NCBI GenBank assembly: GCA_021822605.1
Contig: JAKAQL010000001.1
Span: 1 to 64,000 of the forward strand
Reading direction: 5' to 3'
Source of the DNA: Actinomycetes bacterium
GTDB lineage: Bacteria > Actinomycetota > Acidimicrobiia > Acidimicrobiales > Acidimicrobiaceae
DNA length: 64,000 nt
Shown: positions 52,132 to 61,192 of the stretch, piece by piece
Numbering within the stretch: the stretch's first letter is position 1
Layout: each line of letters begins with the position of its first letter
Program-made: the position numbers and the translations under genes
The notes under the pieces: generated by a model
The model's input: only the letters and a program-made list of their open reading frames with translations
Databases searched by the model: none
Told to the model about the DNA's origin: nothing

Positions 52132-53493
52132 ATGCTACGCAAGCTCGGGCTCGTATCATCGTCGGTCGCTCTTGCTTCCTTGGCTGCACTGGCTGTGCCG
52201 GGTGCAACGGCGACAGCATCGTCTGCATCTTCTGTAGTACCCATGATCGAGGTAGGGCCAGTCATCAAATCAGTCTCCGCATCACCGCCAACCGCATCGT
52301 ATTGTGAGACTAACTATGACATTGCCTGCTATGGTCCAGCACAGATGGCTGCTGAGTACAACTATCCGGTCAGCGATCAAGGTCAGGGTCAGACCATTGT
52401 AATCTTCGACTCCTACGGGAGTCCAACGATTCGCGCGGACCTTGCGCATTTCGATGCTGCCTATGGCCTCCCTGCCCCAGCCGCTTTCAACATCTACCAT
52501 CCTGAGGGTAATGTCGTGCTCAACTACGATAATTTGCCGTCTCCCGCCAACTACCACTCGAAGCAATTACAGACTGAGGTGAGTTGGGCCTATGAGACGA
52601 CTTTGGATGTAGAGTATTCACATGCAATGGCACCCAAAGCCACCATTGACTTGGTGACTGTTCCAGTCAACGAGACCGAAGGGGTACAGGGTCTCCAGAA
52701 CCTCGAGAAGGCACAAGCGTGGGCATTAGCCAATCTGCACGCAAATATTTGGTCGGATAGCTGGTCAACCACCGAACAGTCATTCCATAACTCAGCGGTC
52801 ATCGAGGGTTTGAATAAGCTCTATGCGGAGGCTGCGGCCAAGGGTGTGTCGGTATTCTTCGCTGCCGGTGATAGTGGCGTCGCCAACACCAACAAGCAGG
52901 GAGTGACCTACCCTTACCCGACCGTTAATTTCCCAACGTCTAGTCCTAATGTTATCGCAGTCGGAGGAACTCAGATCGGTTCAGAGCCGACCTCAATCAC
53001 TTCGCATGTAACGGAGCAGGTCTGGAATGATGGCTATGGAGCCGGTGGCGGGGGCTATTCGTCTATCTTTCCGGAGCCAAGCGATCAGGTGGCTGCTGGT
53101 ATTCCCGATCCTACGGGCATGAGAGGGGTGCCAGATGTCTCCTATAACGCCGCGGTGATCTCGTCGGTGTTGATCTATGAGAGCTTTGATCCGATCAATG
53201 GTGCTGGTTGGGTGCCGATTGGTGGAACGAGCGCAGCAACTCCTCAGTGGGCGGCAGTTGATGCTGATGTCCAGAGTGCGCTTGGAAGCCAGGGATTCTT
53301 GGCCCCGAAGCTTTATCAGATCTATCAGTCGCCGTCGCTCTATGCTGAGGCGTTCTATAACGTCACGACCGGGAATAACTCCTTCGATGGCATTACTGGC
53401 TACTCAGCCACGACAGGATGGAGCGCCGCGGCAGGGCTCGGTACTCCGAATGTAAGTGGCCTCATTACAGCCCTTGGGAGCCTCTCGTCCTAG
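52132..53493 (+). CDS. Secreted S53 (sedolisin-type) serine-carboxyl peptidase lacking the usual pro-domain
   Basis: A 453-residue exported protease, probably active at acid pH. A Sec signal peptide covers residues 1-30 (cleavage near ATA-SSA). The S53 active site is present: Glu155 and Asp159 in YETTLDVEYSHAMAPKA, the oxyanion Asp247 in AAGDSGV, and Ser367 in GGTSAATP. Canonical sedolisins have an N-terminal pro-domain of ~150-200 residues; here only ~30 residues separate the signal peptide from YGPAQMAAEYNYP, the start of the catalytic domain. AAGGGGGG precedes the ATG. Two hairpins follow the gene. The acid-protease family fits an acidophile that digests extracellular protein. Confidence 0.9.
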   Translation: MLRKLGLVSSSVALASLAALAVPGATATASSASSVVPMIEVGPVIKSVSASPPTASYCETNYDIACYGPAQMAAEYNYPVSDQGQGQTIVIFDSYGSPTIRADLAHFDAAYGLPAPAAFNIYHPEGNVVLNYDNLPSPANYHSKQLQTEVSWAYETTLDVEYSHAMAPKATIDLVTVPVNETEGVQGLQNLEKAQAWALANLHANIWSDSWSTTEQSFHNSAVIEGLNKLYAEAAAKGVSVFFAAGDSGVANTNKQGVTYPYPTVNFPTSSPNVIAVGGTQIGSEPTSITSHVTEQVWNDGYGAGGGGYSSIFPEPSDQVAAGIPDPTGMRGVPDVSYNAAVISSVLIYESFDPINGAGWVPIGGTSAATPQWAAVDADVQSALGSQGFLAPKLYQIYQSPSLYAEAFYNVTTGNNSFDGITGYSATTGWSAAAGLGTPNVSGLITALGSLSS

Positions 53494-53522
53494 CCAGATT
53501 TTGCGGGTGATCAAGTTGGTCC

Positions 53523-53549
53523 GCGGAGAGTTCCTGATGAACTCTCCGC
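53523..53549 (+). terminator. Hairpin 1 after the S53 peptidase gene
   Basis: A perfect 11-bp stem (GCGGAGAGTTC and GAACTCTCCGC) with a 5-base loop, 30 bases after the stop codon. Probably terminates or protects the peptidase mRNA. Confidence 0.7.
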
Positions 53550-53598
53550 TACCTCTGTCTCCCCAACGGGGGTTGACACGGGTCGGGAAGCAAATTCT

Positions 53599-53622
53599 GG
53601 TGAATCTCCTCCGAGATTCACC
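53599..53622 (+). terminator. Hairpin 2 after the S53 peptidase gene
   Basis: A perfect 10-bp stem (GGTGAATCTC and GAGATTCACC) closed by the 4-base loop CTCC, 50 bases beyond hairpin 1 and 46 bases before the next start codon. No T-run, so it may also act on the downstream gene. Confidence 0.55.
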
Positions 53623-53667
53623 GTGGCGAGAGTCGGCGGGTGAGAAAGCGCCCTAGGGTGACTGTCC

Positions 53668-55146
53668 ATGGCCTTTCGATCTCGTCCGCTGACACGTTTC
53701 CAAGTTGAGCTTGCCACTCCAGAGCTCGAGGAGCTCGCCCGGCGATACTGCTGGCTTAGGTATCTGCAGACTCTCGGGGTCTATCGACGAGCTCCGCTCG
53801 CGCTACTTGGCCTCGCCCAGGGTTTGCGGGGCCCCTTGGGTCTCGGCATCGCATCAGATCTCGATGCACTTGTCGTGGGTGGGGCGTCGCCACTTCAACA
53901 CCTCTACCTTCCACAACCTGCATCGCTGGTCGATGCCATCGCGATGGGTCTGCTGGCTAACGGTCACGCAGATGCGATACTCGGGGAGCTTCGAAGCAAC
54001 GAGACCCCAATTGCCCAAGTAGAACTGCTCGGCGAGGCGGTGCGGTTGGGCCTGCGTTTGGTGCTGATCGCAGAGGAGAACGAGACGCAAGCGATCGATG
54101 CAGCGAGATCGCTTGGCTGGCGCATTGAGCACCTCAGCGGTGGTGACCTGCTCGAGGGATGGAGTCTCGGACGTGCTCTCTGGCGTGGCTTGGAAGGTCT
54201 TGGTGGCCCGGTCGTCGTTGTTGTTGATGGACATGTTGACACCTTCGAGATCGCGGAACTTGGCTTAATCGCGCCGCAAGTACTCGAGCGCTTTGATCGG
54301 GAGGCGATCGAGGCTGCAAGTCGGCTTGCCGATGATCCGCGTCCTGAACTCGCGCGAAGGGCAGCAAGACAACGGTTGGCTACGACCATTACTGAATCAC
54401 AACCCGAGACACTGCAAGAGCTTGCTGCGCTGCTTGTGACACAAGTTGGCGCTGGATCCGTGGTGGTGTCCAATGAACATGTTGAGCATCTAAGAGATGA
54501 GCAGAGGGAAGCGTGGATCCAGCTCAGTGACCCCAGCTTCCTGGCAGGGGCGTTGGTTCGGTGGGGAGGATTTCCGGTCGTTATCGGGTCAGTGAGACCG
54601 CCATCGCATGCGGTCAGTGGTGCTCTCACCATCACCACTGATAGAGATCTCCGTCCCGGGAGTGCCGGCGTCCTTGTGGAGAGCCAGGAAGAGTTTCTCT
54701 ACTTTGTGAACCGACTTCTGGGGGAGGAGGCTCCGGCGACCCATGACTATCTCGTCGTGCCTGGCCGGTTCGGCCGGGATGGGTTCGGGCGTGTTGAAGA
54801 ACCAACGGGGCGTTGGCTACGTCCGCCACGTGATCTTACGGTGATCACCTGGGGTAGGGGTGTTCAGGTCGCGCTTCAAGCCTGCACCTTTCTGGGAGAT
54901 GCTGCACGCGACGTTGGCGTATTGGAGCTACATCAACCTGGACTGGTGGATGAGAAGCTCATAGCTCAGGCTATGGGAGCGCGGAGAGTCTGCGTTCTGT
55001 ACGACAATACCCCCGATGTGGGTTACCAGCTTGTGACCTATATTCAGGAGTATTTCTTTGCGCAGTTAAGTGCGCCGGTGTTGCTGCGGGCTGCCAGACC
55101 TGGGCCAGGGCCGATTGCAGTATTGCTGCGTGGGTTGCTCGCTTAG
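53668..55146 (+). CDS. Divergent transketolase-fold (E1 alpha/beta-like) protein
   Basis: A 492-residue soluble protein. The C-terminal ~130 residues are a recognisable transketolase C-domain of the 2-oxoacid dehydrogenase E1-beta type (LTVITWGRGVQVALQA, LELHQPGLVDEKLI). The N-terminal part recalls E1-alpha (PQPASLVDAIAMGLLANGHAD, then ARSLGWRIEHLSGGDLLEGWSLGRAL). The canonical thiamine-diphosphate motif GDG...N(N) is not visible, and the middle is shorter than in fused E1 proteins (~700 residues). It may be a catalytically altered relative or bind another ligand. No E2 or E3 gene is near. Function uncertain. Confidence 0.65.
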   Translation: MAFRSRPLTRFQVELATPELEELARRYCWLRYLQTLGVYRRAPLALLGLAQGLRGPLGLGIASDLDALVVGGASPLQHLYLPQPASLVDAIAMGLLANGHADAILGELRSNETPIAQVELLGEAVRLGLRLVLIAEENETQAIDAARSLGWRIEHLSGGDLLEGWSLGRALWRGLEGLGGPVVVVVDGHVDTFEIAELGLIAPQVLERFDREAIEAASRLADDPRPELARRAARQRLATTITESQPETLQELAALLVTQVGAGSVVVSNEHVEHLRDEQREAWIQLSDPSFLAGALVRWGGFPVVIGSVRPPSHAVSGALTITTDRDLRPGSAGVLVESQEEFLYFVNRLLGEEAPATHDYLVVPGRFGRDGFGRVEEPTGRWLRPPRDLTVITWGRGVQVALQACTFLGDAARDVGVLELHQPGLVDEKLIAQAMGARRVCVLYDNTPDVGYQLVTYIQEYFFAQLSAPVLLRAARPGPGPIAVLLRGLLA

Positions 55147-55169
55147 ATTCGACTAGTGTCGCTTGCCGG

Positions 55170-55191
55170 AAATTCCACCAATAAGGAATTT
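55170..55191 (+). terminator. Weak hairpin after the transketolase-like gene
   Basis: AAATTCC and GGAATTT pair over 7 bp around an 8-base loop, 24 bases after the stop codon. AT-rich and weak. Confidence 0.3.
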
Positions 55192-55246
55192 TGAACCCTC
55201 GCTCCTGATTATCCCAGTTGGTATCTACTCGGGTAGGGGATTGGTT

Positions 55247-55354
55247 ATGGGAAAGCGAGAAGAGCAATCAACAGACGAGGATCGTGTAAGGAACGTCGGT
55301 GGGCGCCTGATCCTCTATTACATGTCGCTCTCAAAGGAGGAGCGAGAGCGTTGA
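55247..55354 (+). CDS. Possible 35-residue peptide
   Basis: A short frame with ATG and AGGGG 7-8 bases upstream. The peptide is charged, with VRNVGGRLILYYMSLSKEER at its C-terminal end, a plausible amphipathic helix. No family recognised. Its position between the transketolase-like gene and an IS relic, and its length, make it uncertain. Confidence 0.25.
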   Translation: MGKREEQSTDEDRVRNVGGRLILYYMSLSKEERER

Positions 55355-55559
55355 GTGGCTCTTGTTCCCCAACAACGGCCCCTCAAGCCCAGCTACGTCG
55401 TGCCAGATCGCTTTGTTGTGCAGATGAGGGGACGGGGGACCAACGAGATTACCAGAAACTCTCACTATCAGCTCAAACAGTAGATACGTGGCCAAGACGG
55501 TTCTCGTTGTTTGGGGTCTAGACCACAGCTACCCCGCGAGGTCCTCCGTTGAGGAGCTC

Positions 55560-56530
55560 TAGCTGGACGTATTCAAGAAGTGCCTGCCTACAGTAGGCAT
55601 GTAGACAGGCCACTCAACTGGGGTGGGGCACATTTGGAGAGGGAACTTCGGTCTAGACACTCTCGGATGCACCAAGATCTGGGACTCCAAGAACCCATGG
55701 GGATGACAAGATCGCAGAGATCTTCAAACTCACTACCACGACTGATCCCCCGGATGCTTCGACCAATTGGTCAACCAATACGATGGTAGCCCTCGCTGGT
55801 GTCTCTCCTTCTACAGCTGCTGTGGATCTGGCGAACCTTTGGGCTCAAACCTCACATGGTTGAGAGCTTTACCATCTCCAATGACCCTGAGTTCATGTGA
55901 GAAGGTCAGAGACGTTGCTGGAATCTGTCTGAATTCACCAGAAGCGCAGGATCGTCCTCTCGCCTTGGCGAGAAGACTCGGAGTGCAACAAGCTCTGAAT
56001 CGTACCCAGCCGACGCTCCCCATGGTGCCAGGGGTGGCTCTCACGTCGAACGACCGAGTACAAGCGAAATGGAATCAGCAATCTTTACGCTGTCCTTGTT
56101 GTCGCCTCCGGTAAGGCCATCACCAAGATGACGAGCGCCCATAGGGCAGTTGAATTCATTTGAGTTCTTAGAACTCATCGATCGACAAGTACCCAAGGAG
56201 CTGGGGGTTCACGTCGTTCTCGATAACTACGCAGCCCATTAGACCGAATCGGTTCGCATGTGGCTCCTTACTCACCCTTGCTTTCCAGTTCCACTTCACC
56301 CCTACGTATGCATCGCCGATGTTCCAGGCAGAGAGGTGATTCCGAGCTCTTACCACCAAGTACCTCCAGCCCAGCGTTCATCACAGTGTCACCGAACTCA
56401 ACCGAGGGATTACCAAGTGGGCCAAGGCCTGGAACGAGAATCCCAAGCCCTTCATCTGGACCAGGAGCGCCGACGTGATCTTCGCATCGAGGCGTAAATA
56501 CCCAGAACCGCTAGTTATGAATGGAACATC
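55560..56530 (+). pseudogene. Decayed IS630-family transposase
   Basis: Fragments of one IS630-type transposase can be read across all three frames. In order they are: TTDPPDASTNWSTNTMVALAG then VSPSTAAVDLANLW (about 55730-55840), a frame-shifted FVEKVRDV-like piece, VQALNRTQPTLPMVPGVA (near 55985), GKAITKMTSAHRAVEF (near 56110), an LIDRQVPKELGVHVVLDNYAA block that carries the second DDE aspartate (near 56175), QFHFTPTY and ERWF-like remnants, and a TELNRGITKWAKAWNENPKP block (near 56395). Stops and frameshifts interrupt it repeatedly, so it is inactive. I could not define terminal inverted repeats. It separates the older gene block from the LacI-regulated cluster. Confidence 0.85.
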
Positions 56531-56618
56531 TGAGGAGGGACGCGAGGGAGCGGTAGCATTAGTTTACGAGTGTTCGTTGCCCTGCACCAGCGATGGCATG
56601 GTTTCCATTACTGCTGTA

Positions 56619-56634
56619 GTGCAAACGATTGTAG
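56619..56634 (+). promoter_or_regulatory. LacI-type operator candidate 1, upstream of the molybdenum hydroxylase gene
   Basis: GTGCAAACGATTGTAG, centred on CG, matches candidate 2 (61493-61508) at 12 of 16 positions. It lies directly before a -10-like TACACT (56637-56642), i.e. in the promoter spacer, ~80 bases before the start codon. Confidence 0.55.
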
Positions 56635-56713
56635 GTTACACTGAGAGAGCGAGACATGGTTGTGGCAGTGACGCAGGGTGGTCTGTGTGCGGAGCTAGGA
56701 GAGGTGCGTAACC

Positions 56714-59032
56714 ATGGGTACTGAACTGTCGAGGGGCGGTATCGGCGCGCTCCGTAGTCGACAAGAGGATGTCGAGTTGCTTAGCGGTACTCGCAGGTTC
56801 GTCGACGATCTCGTCTTTCCTGGTACCGCCTTCATGCGCGTGGTACGATCTCCTGTGGCGAGCGGTCAGCTTGAACCATTAGACCTCGCAGAGGTGCGGA
56901 GAATGCCAGGAGTGATCCTGGCCGCAGATGCCGTCAGTGATCCAGATCTTCGAATCGTTGTACCTGCCCCGATCGTCGCGGGTGCGGACGTTGTACCAAA
57001 GGGAATACCAACACTCGCCGCTGGTCGGGTTCGTTTTGTGGGGGAACCAGTGGCGGTTATCGTAGCGACCAGTAGGCGAGCTGCTGAGGACGCAGCTGAT
57101 CTTGTGTACCCCGTGATAGAGACGGATGCCGGTGTCTACACCCTTGACGATGCGATGGCAAGGCGAAGGTTGGTTCACGACGATCTATCGGACAACATCC
57201 TGGCTCGCTGGTCATCAGAGGTGGGCGGGGTCGATACAGCGCTTCGCATGGCACACCGATTGGTCTCAGTGGAGCTGTCGCTGCCTAGGCTCGTAGCAGT
57301 GCCGATGGAGCCAAGGGGCTGCGTCGCTACCGCAGACCCGTCGACTGGACGATTGACCCTCTATGCATCGGCCCAGGATCCCCACCGGCCTAAGCAGCAA
57401 CTCGCGGCAGCACTAAACCTCAGTCCAGCAGATGTGAGGGTCGTGGTGCCCGCGGTGGGTGGTGCGTTCGGCTCGAAGGGAGCGATCGCGCCTGAGCATG
57501 TATTGGCAGTTTTGCTCTCGAAACGGCTTGGTTGCCCAGTCAAGTGGATTGAGGATCGGTCAGAGAATTTTCTCGGTGCCTACCAGGGGCGTGGCATGCA
57601 AGCGAAAGTCACCATGGGTTTTGATCCCGATGCAAGCCTGACGGTATTGACCGCCGAGATCGAAGCTGATATGGGTGCCTACCTCTATCAGAGTACTCCG
57701 GTGCCCGCCATCACTGCCGCAACCCTGATGGGCGGTGTCTACAGTCTCAGCACTGCTCGAGTCGAGATGGTTGGTTTGGCAACCAACCGGGTTCCAACTG
57801 GACCCTACCGTGGTGCCGGTCGACCAGAGGCAACTTATTTTGTCGAGCGCACCCTTGACGTTGCCGCGAGGGAGCTAGGACTCCATCCGATGGAGCTGAG
57901 AAGACGTAACCTCATTTCGGAGGGACAATTCCCATACAAAACGGTGACTGGACTGACCTACGATTCTGGTCGCTATGGTAGCGCACTTGATCGACTGGAG
58001 GCGCGAATGGGCCGATCTGTTGCGGTGGCAGCGGAGCATCAAGACGTCGTACTCGGACGAGGTTGCGCTATGTACATAGAGAGGGCAGCGCCCGGTGGAT
58101 GGGAGAGTGCGGGTGCGATACTCGCTGAAGATGGTAGGGTAGTCCTGCGATCAGGTGCGAGCGATCATGGCCAAGGACATGCGACGAGCCTGGCTCAGAT
58201 TGTTGTCAGTACTCTCGGGATACCTTTTGACCAGGTACTGGTTCAACAGGGCGATTCAGACTACGGAGACGGAGTAGGAACTTTCGGCTCAAGGTCCATG
58301 GCGTTGGGCGGCGAAGCTGCTCGACTGGCTGCCCGCGGGCTTGGGGCGAAACTGCTCGAATTGTGTGCTACGTTGCTCGAAGCCGATGTGCGCGACCTTG
58401 TCAACGCTGGCGATCATATCTTTGTTCGCGGCAGTCTCGGATCGAGAGTGCGATTGTCCGAACTTACGAGACTGGCGCGCAATGAGGGGATATTAGGACC
58501 TTCGGAGTTAGTTTCATTTGCCACTCGGAGTCAGGTGACTGGTCCTGTCTTTCCGTATGGTGCCTACGGGGCAGAGGTGGCACTGGATCCAGAGACAGGT
58601 GTTGTGCGTGTGCGAAAGATCATTGCTATCGACGACGCGGGCACCATAATCAACCCACTCCTTGCGGAAGGACAGGTCATGGGATCGACCTTGCAGGGTG
58701 TAGGTTCAGCCCTCTTCGAGCAGGTCATAGTGGATGAGGTTGGTCAACCGTTGACGACTAGCTTGATGACCTACCTTGTCCCAACGGCACCTGAGGCTGA
58801 TTATGAGCTTGATAGTAGTTTTCTTGAAACCCCCACACCATTAACTCATTTGGGTGCAAAGGGAATCGGTGAGAGTGGAACGATTGGAGCGCTGGCAGCT
58901 GTCTCCAACGCCGTGGCGAATGCACTGTGGCAGTTGGGAGTGACCGGCGTTGTGCATCCCCCCTTTAGTCCTGACAGCATTTGGACTACGATTAAACGTA
59001 GTCGACAAGCGATAGCCGGCGGAGATGACTGA
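56714..59032 (+). CDS. Molybdenum hydroxylase large subunit (xanthine dehydrogenase/CoxL/ketone dehydrogenase family)
   Basis: A 772-residue molybdopterin-binding catalytic subunit. An N-terminal a/b hammerhead domain (~15-130: SRQEDVELLSGTRRFVDD, VRFVGEPVAVIVA) is followed by the Mo-binding domains with VPAVGGAFGSKG, TGPYRGAGRPEATYFVE and the catalytic Glu in GAKGIGESGTIGA near the C-terminus. Such enzymes hydroxylate heterocycles, aldehydes or CO using water, and normally need an FAD subunit and a 2Fe-2S subunit. Neither is encoded in this window, so partners must be elsewhere. AGGAGAGG precedes the ATG. It overlaps the LacI-type regulator by 8 bases. Substrate unknown; a heterocycle or ketone is suggested by the neighbouring hydrolase. 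Confidence 0.88.
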   Translation: MGTELSRGGIGALRSRQEDVELLSGTRRFVDDLVFPGTAFMRVVRSPVASGQLEPLDLAEVRRMPGVILAADAVSDPDLRIVVPAPIVAGADVVPKGIPTLAAGRVRFVGEPVAVIVATSRRAAEDAADLVYPVIETDAGVYTLDDAMARRRLVHDDLSDNILARWSSEVGGVDTALRMAHRLVSVELSLPRLVAVPMEPRGCVATADPSTGRLTLYASAQDPHRPKQQLAAALNLSPADVRVVVPAVGGAFGSKGAIAPEHVLAVLLSKRLGCPVKWIEDRSENFLGAYQGRGMQAKVTMGFDPDASLTVLTAEIEADMGAYLYQSTPVPAITAATLMGGVYSLSTARVEMVGLATNRVPTGPYRGAGRPEATYFVERTLDVAARELGLHPMELRRRNLISEGQFPYKTVTGLTYDSGRYGSALDRLEARMGRSVAVAAEHQDVVLGRGCAMYIERAAPGGWESAGAILAEDGRVVLRSGASDHGQGHATSLAQIVVSTLGIPFDQVLVQQGDSDYGDGVGTFGSRSMALGGEAARLAARGLGAKLLELCATLLEADVRDLVNAGDHIFVRGSLGSRVRLSELTRLARNEGILGPSELVSFATRSQVTGPVFPYGAYGAEVALDPETGVVRVRKIIAIDDAGTIINPLLAEGQVMGSTLQGVGSALFEQVIVDEVGQPLTTSLMTYLVPTAPEADYELDSSFLETPTPLTHLGAKGIGESGTIGALAAVSNAVANALWQLGVTGVVHPPFSPDSIWTTIKRSRQAIAGGDD

Positions 59033-60074
59033 TACACAACGTACCAAGCGAGCGACGATTCGCGATGTAGCGCGAGTGGCGGGCGTACACCCAAGTACCG
59101 TTTCGCGTGCCCTTGGACGAGATGGGCAAACGATTGCATTGGTCAACTCCGACACGAGGGCCAGGATTCTCAGGATCGCCGAGGAGCTCAATTTTCGTCC
59201 TGATGTGGCTGCCCGAACGTTGAAGACTGGGCAATCGCATACAGTAGGAGTGCTCCTGCCTGATTTAACGAACCCACTTTTCCCTCCTATCGTGCGCGGC
59301 CTCGAGGACCGGTTTGCAGAGGACGGGTTCGTTGTACTCTTGGGCAACACGGACGATGACGCGTTGCGTGGTGAACTAGTCCTTGAGGGCTTGTTATCCC
59401 GAGGAGTCGACGCCCTGGTGGTTGCTACTGCCCGTCGCAGCGGAACTCAGTTTCTCGAACTTAGCCGTCAGGGTATGCCAATAGTGCTGATCAATCGTGT
59501 GTTTGATGATCAGCTTGTGCCGTCGGTGGCCACCGATGAGGTTGCTGGCATTCGAATGGCGGTGCAGCACGTCCATGCTCTCGGTCACCGTAAAATTTTA
59601 CATTTGGCTGGCCCACAAGACTTGTCAACTGGCAAAAATCGCTACCGAGGTTATCTGGCCGAGATGAGTAGCCTTGGCATGCAAGTGGATGATTCAATGG
59701 TCTGCTTCGCGAACCTCTACTCGTCCGAGGAGGGGAAGCGATGTGCTGAGGAACTATTAGGGCGCAGTCATGACCGCCCAACTGCGATTGTCGCCGCCAA
59801 TGACATGCTCGCGATTGGCTGTTATCAAGCGCTTGATGCGATTGGTCTGCACTGTCCTGCTGACGTTGCGATTGTTGGTTTTAATGACGCACCATTTTCC
59901 GATCTTCTCTCCCCGCCATTGACATCTATCCGCTTTCCTCATTATCAAGTGGGTTTTCAAGCTGCACAGTTGGTCCTAGAGCGCATCGCCAACCCATCAG
60001 CCCCCATCAAGGTAATTTTCCTCCCACCTGAGTTAGTCATTCGAGGATCGACTGGTTTAGCGCTCAGTAGTTGA
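59025..60074 (+). CDS. LacI-family transcriptional regulator
   Basis: A 349-residue repressor-type regulator. The HTH and hinge are at ~8-65 (TIRDVARVAGVHPSTVSRAL, then ILRIAEELNFRPDVAARTL). A periplasmic-binding-like effector domain follows (TVGVLLPDLTNPLFPPIVRG, AIVAANDMLAIGCYQAL, VAIVGFNDAPFSDLLSPPLTSI in part as VAIVGFNDAPFS). The ATG lies inside the 3' end of the molybdenum hydroxylase gene, 8 bases overlapping, so the two are co-translated. It probably controls its own operon and the two neighbouring units through the three similar 16-bp sites. The inducer is unknown. Confidence 0.93.
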   Translation: MTDTQRTKRATIRDVARVAGVHPSTVSRALGRDGQTIALVNSDTRARILRIAEELNFRPDVAARTLKTGQSHTVGVLLPDLTNPLFPPIVRGLEDRFAEDGFVVLLGNTDDDALRGELVLEGLLSRGVDALVVATARRSGTQFLELSRQGMPIVLINRVFDDQLVPSVATDEVAGIRMAVQHVHALGHRKILHLAGPQDLSTGKNRYRGYLAEMSSLGMQVDDSMVCFANLYSSEEGKRCAEELLGRSHDRPTAIVAANDMLAIGCYQALDAIGLHCPADVAIVGFNDAPFSDLLSPPLTSIRFPHYQVGFQAAQLVLERIANPSAPIKVIFLPPELVIRGSTGLALSS

Positions 60075-60124
60075 ACCGCTGGACAGCTCCCGCGTCATCG
60101 TCAGTTGCAACCTCACAGCAACGA

Positions 60125-61186
60125 TCAGACAAGTTGCGACTGCATCCAATCTGCAGCTTGGTAGCGGTGTCGGTAAGAGAGATTGCTGCAGCCGTGATTC
60201 CCGTTTTCTAGCACGAGAAGGTCGACCGGTCCCGAGGCACTGCTCTGAAGGCGATAGGCGGCCTCAGCCGAGAACAGCCGATCTTTGGCACCGAAGATGA
60301 TCTGGAGTGGGCAGTTGATCGAACTTGCCGCGTCAGCCAGGGAGAAGGTATTGGCATATTCCCGAGCCTCTTCCATGGTCGCTGATCCACTTCTCACCAT
60401 GAAGGCTCGCTTTGTGAGGTCGGGGAGTCGGTCAAAGTCCTCGCCAAGCTGGAAAGGGCCCGACAGGGCGATGCAGGCGCGGTATCGAGGATTTCCACTG
60501 ACTAATCGCGGTGCGTAATAGCCGCCCAAACTCACTCCCCATACACCTACACGGCTTCCATCAAGGTCAGATCGAGTGTCGACAAATGCTATGATAGCCG
60601 CTCCAACACCCTCCCAATCGCTACGGGCTGGGAGTTCGTACTCCATTTCGCCTTGACCAGGTCCATCGATCGATAGGGTTGCCATTCCTCGTTCCAGGAA
60701 AAGTTGTTCCGTAGTACGAAACTCTTCCTTTGTGGAGTCAAGCCCTGCAATGAGTACAACCACCGGCAACGATGGTACATCAGAGATCGGGCGCCTCAGA
60801 ATGCCAACCAGTGAACTGTTCTCAAATGGAATCGTTACTCGTTCTCCAGGAGGTTGCAAGTAGGGGAGTGCCATTGTCAGGCATTCGACGGCCTTGGCAT
60901 GAGCTTCATGCATCTCGTCTGGGTAGTCGACGAAGAGAAATTTGGCGAAGTGAAAGTAGACGGCTGCCTGCGCCAAGTGGGTACCCGCAGAGAGCCATTG
61001 TCGACTAGCGAGTGCCGCCTCCCCTAGCAAGCGATGCTCCTCTCCAGCTTGTGACCATTCACGACACCAACCGCGCCAAGTTTCGATTGAGGAGGTCAGT
61101 CGGGTGAAATCAGCGATATCGACCCCGTTTGTAACGAAGCGTGGGCCCCAGTTTGTAATAGCGCTGAGCACAAGTGAATCTGTCAT
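60125..61186 (-). CDS. Alpha/beta hydrolase, 2,6-dihydroxypseudooxynicotine hydrolase-like
   Basis: A 353-residue soluble hydrolase. A helical N-terminal domain (~20-130: AAVYFHFAKFLFVDYPDEMHEAHAKAVE, shown in part as AVYFHFAKFLFVDYPDEM) precedes the a/b-hydrolase fold with VVLIAGLDSTKEEF, SIDGPGQGE, nucleophile Ser in GVSLGG near residue 219, Asp in GAKDRLF near 301 and His in NGNHGC near 330. The GLDSTKEE and DGPGQGE blocks with the helical cap fit the 2,6-dihydroxypseudooxynicotine hydrolase/FrsA-like group, some of which cleave C-C bonds. The start at ATG 61186 has no ribosome site but a good promoter directly before it, so the mRNA is probably leaderless. Convergent with the LacI-type gene. 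Confidence 0.85.
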   Translation of the reverse strand: MTDSLVLSAITNWGPRFVTNGVDIADFTRLTSSIETWRGWCREWSQAGEEHRLLGEAALASRQWLSAGTHLAQAAVYFHFAKFLFVDYPDEMHEAHAKAVECLTMALPYLQPPGERVTIPFENSSLVGILRRPISDVPSLPVVVLIAGLDSTKEEFRTTEQLFLERGMATLSIDGPGQGEMEYELPARSDWEGVGAAIIAFVDTRSDLDGSRVGVWGVSLGGYYAPRLVSGNPRYRACIALSGPFQLGEDFDRLPDLTKRAFMVRSGSATMEEAREYANTFSLADAASSINCPLQIIFGAKDRLFSAEAAYRLQSSASGPVDLLVLENGNHGCSNLSYRHRYQAADWMQSQLV

Positions 61187-61192
61187 GGAGCA

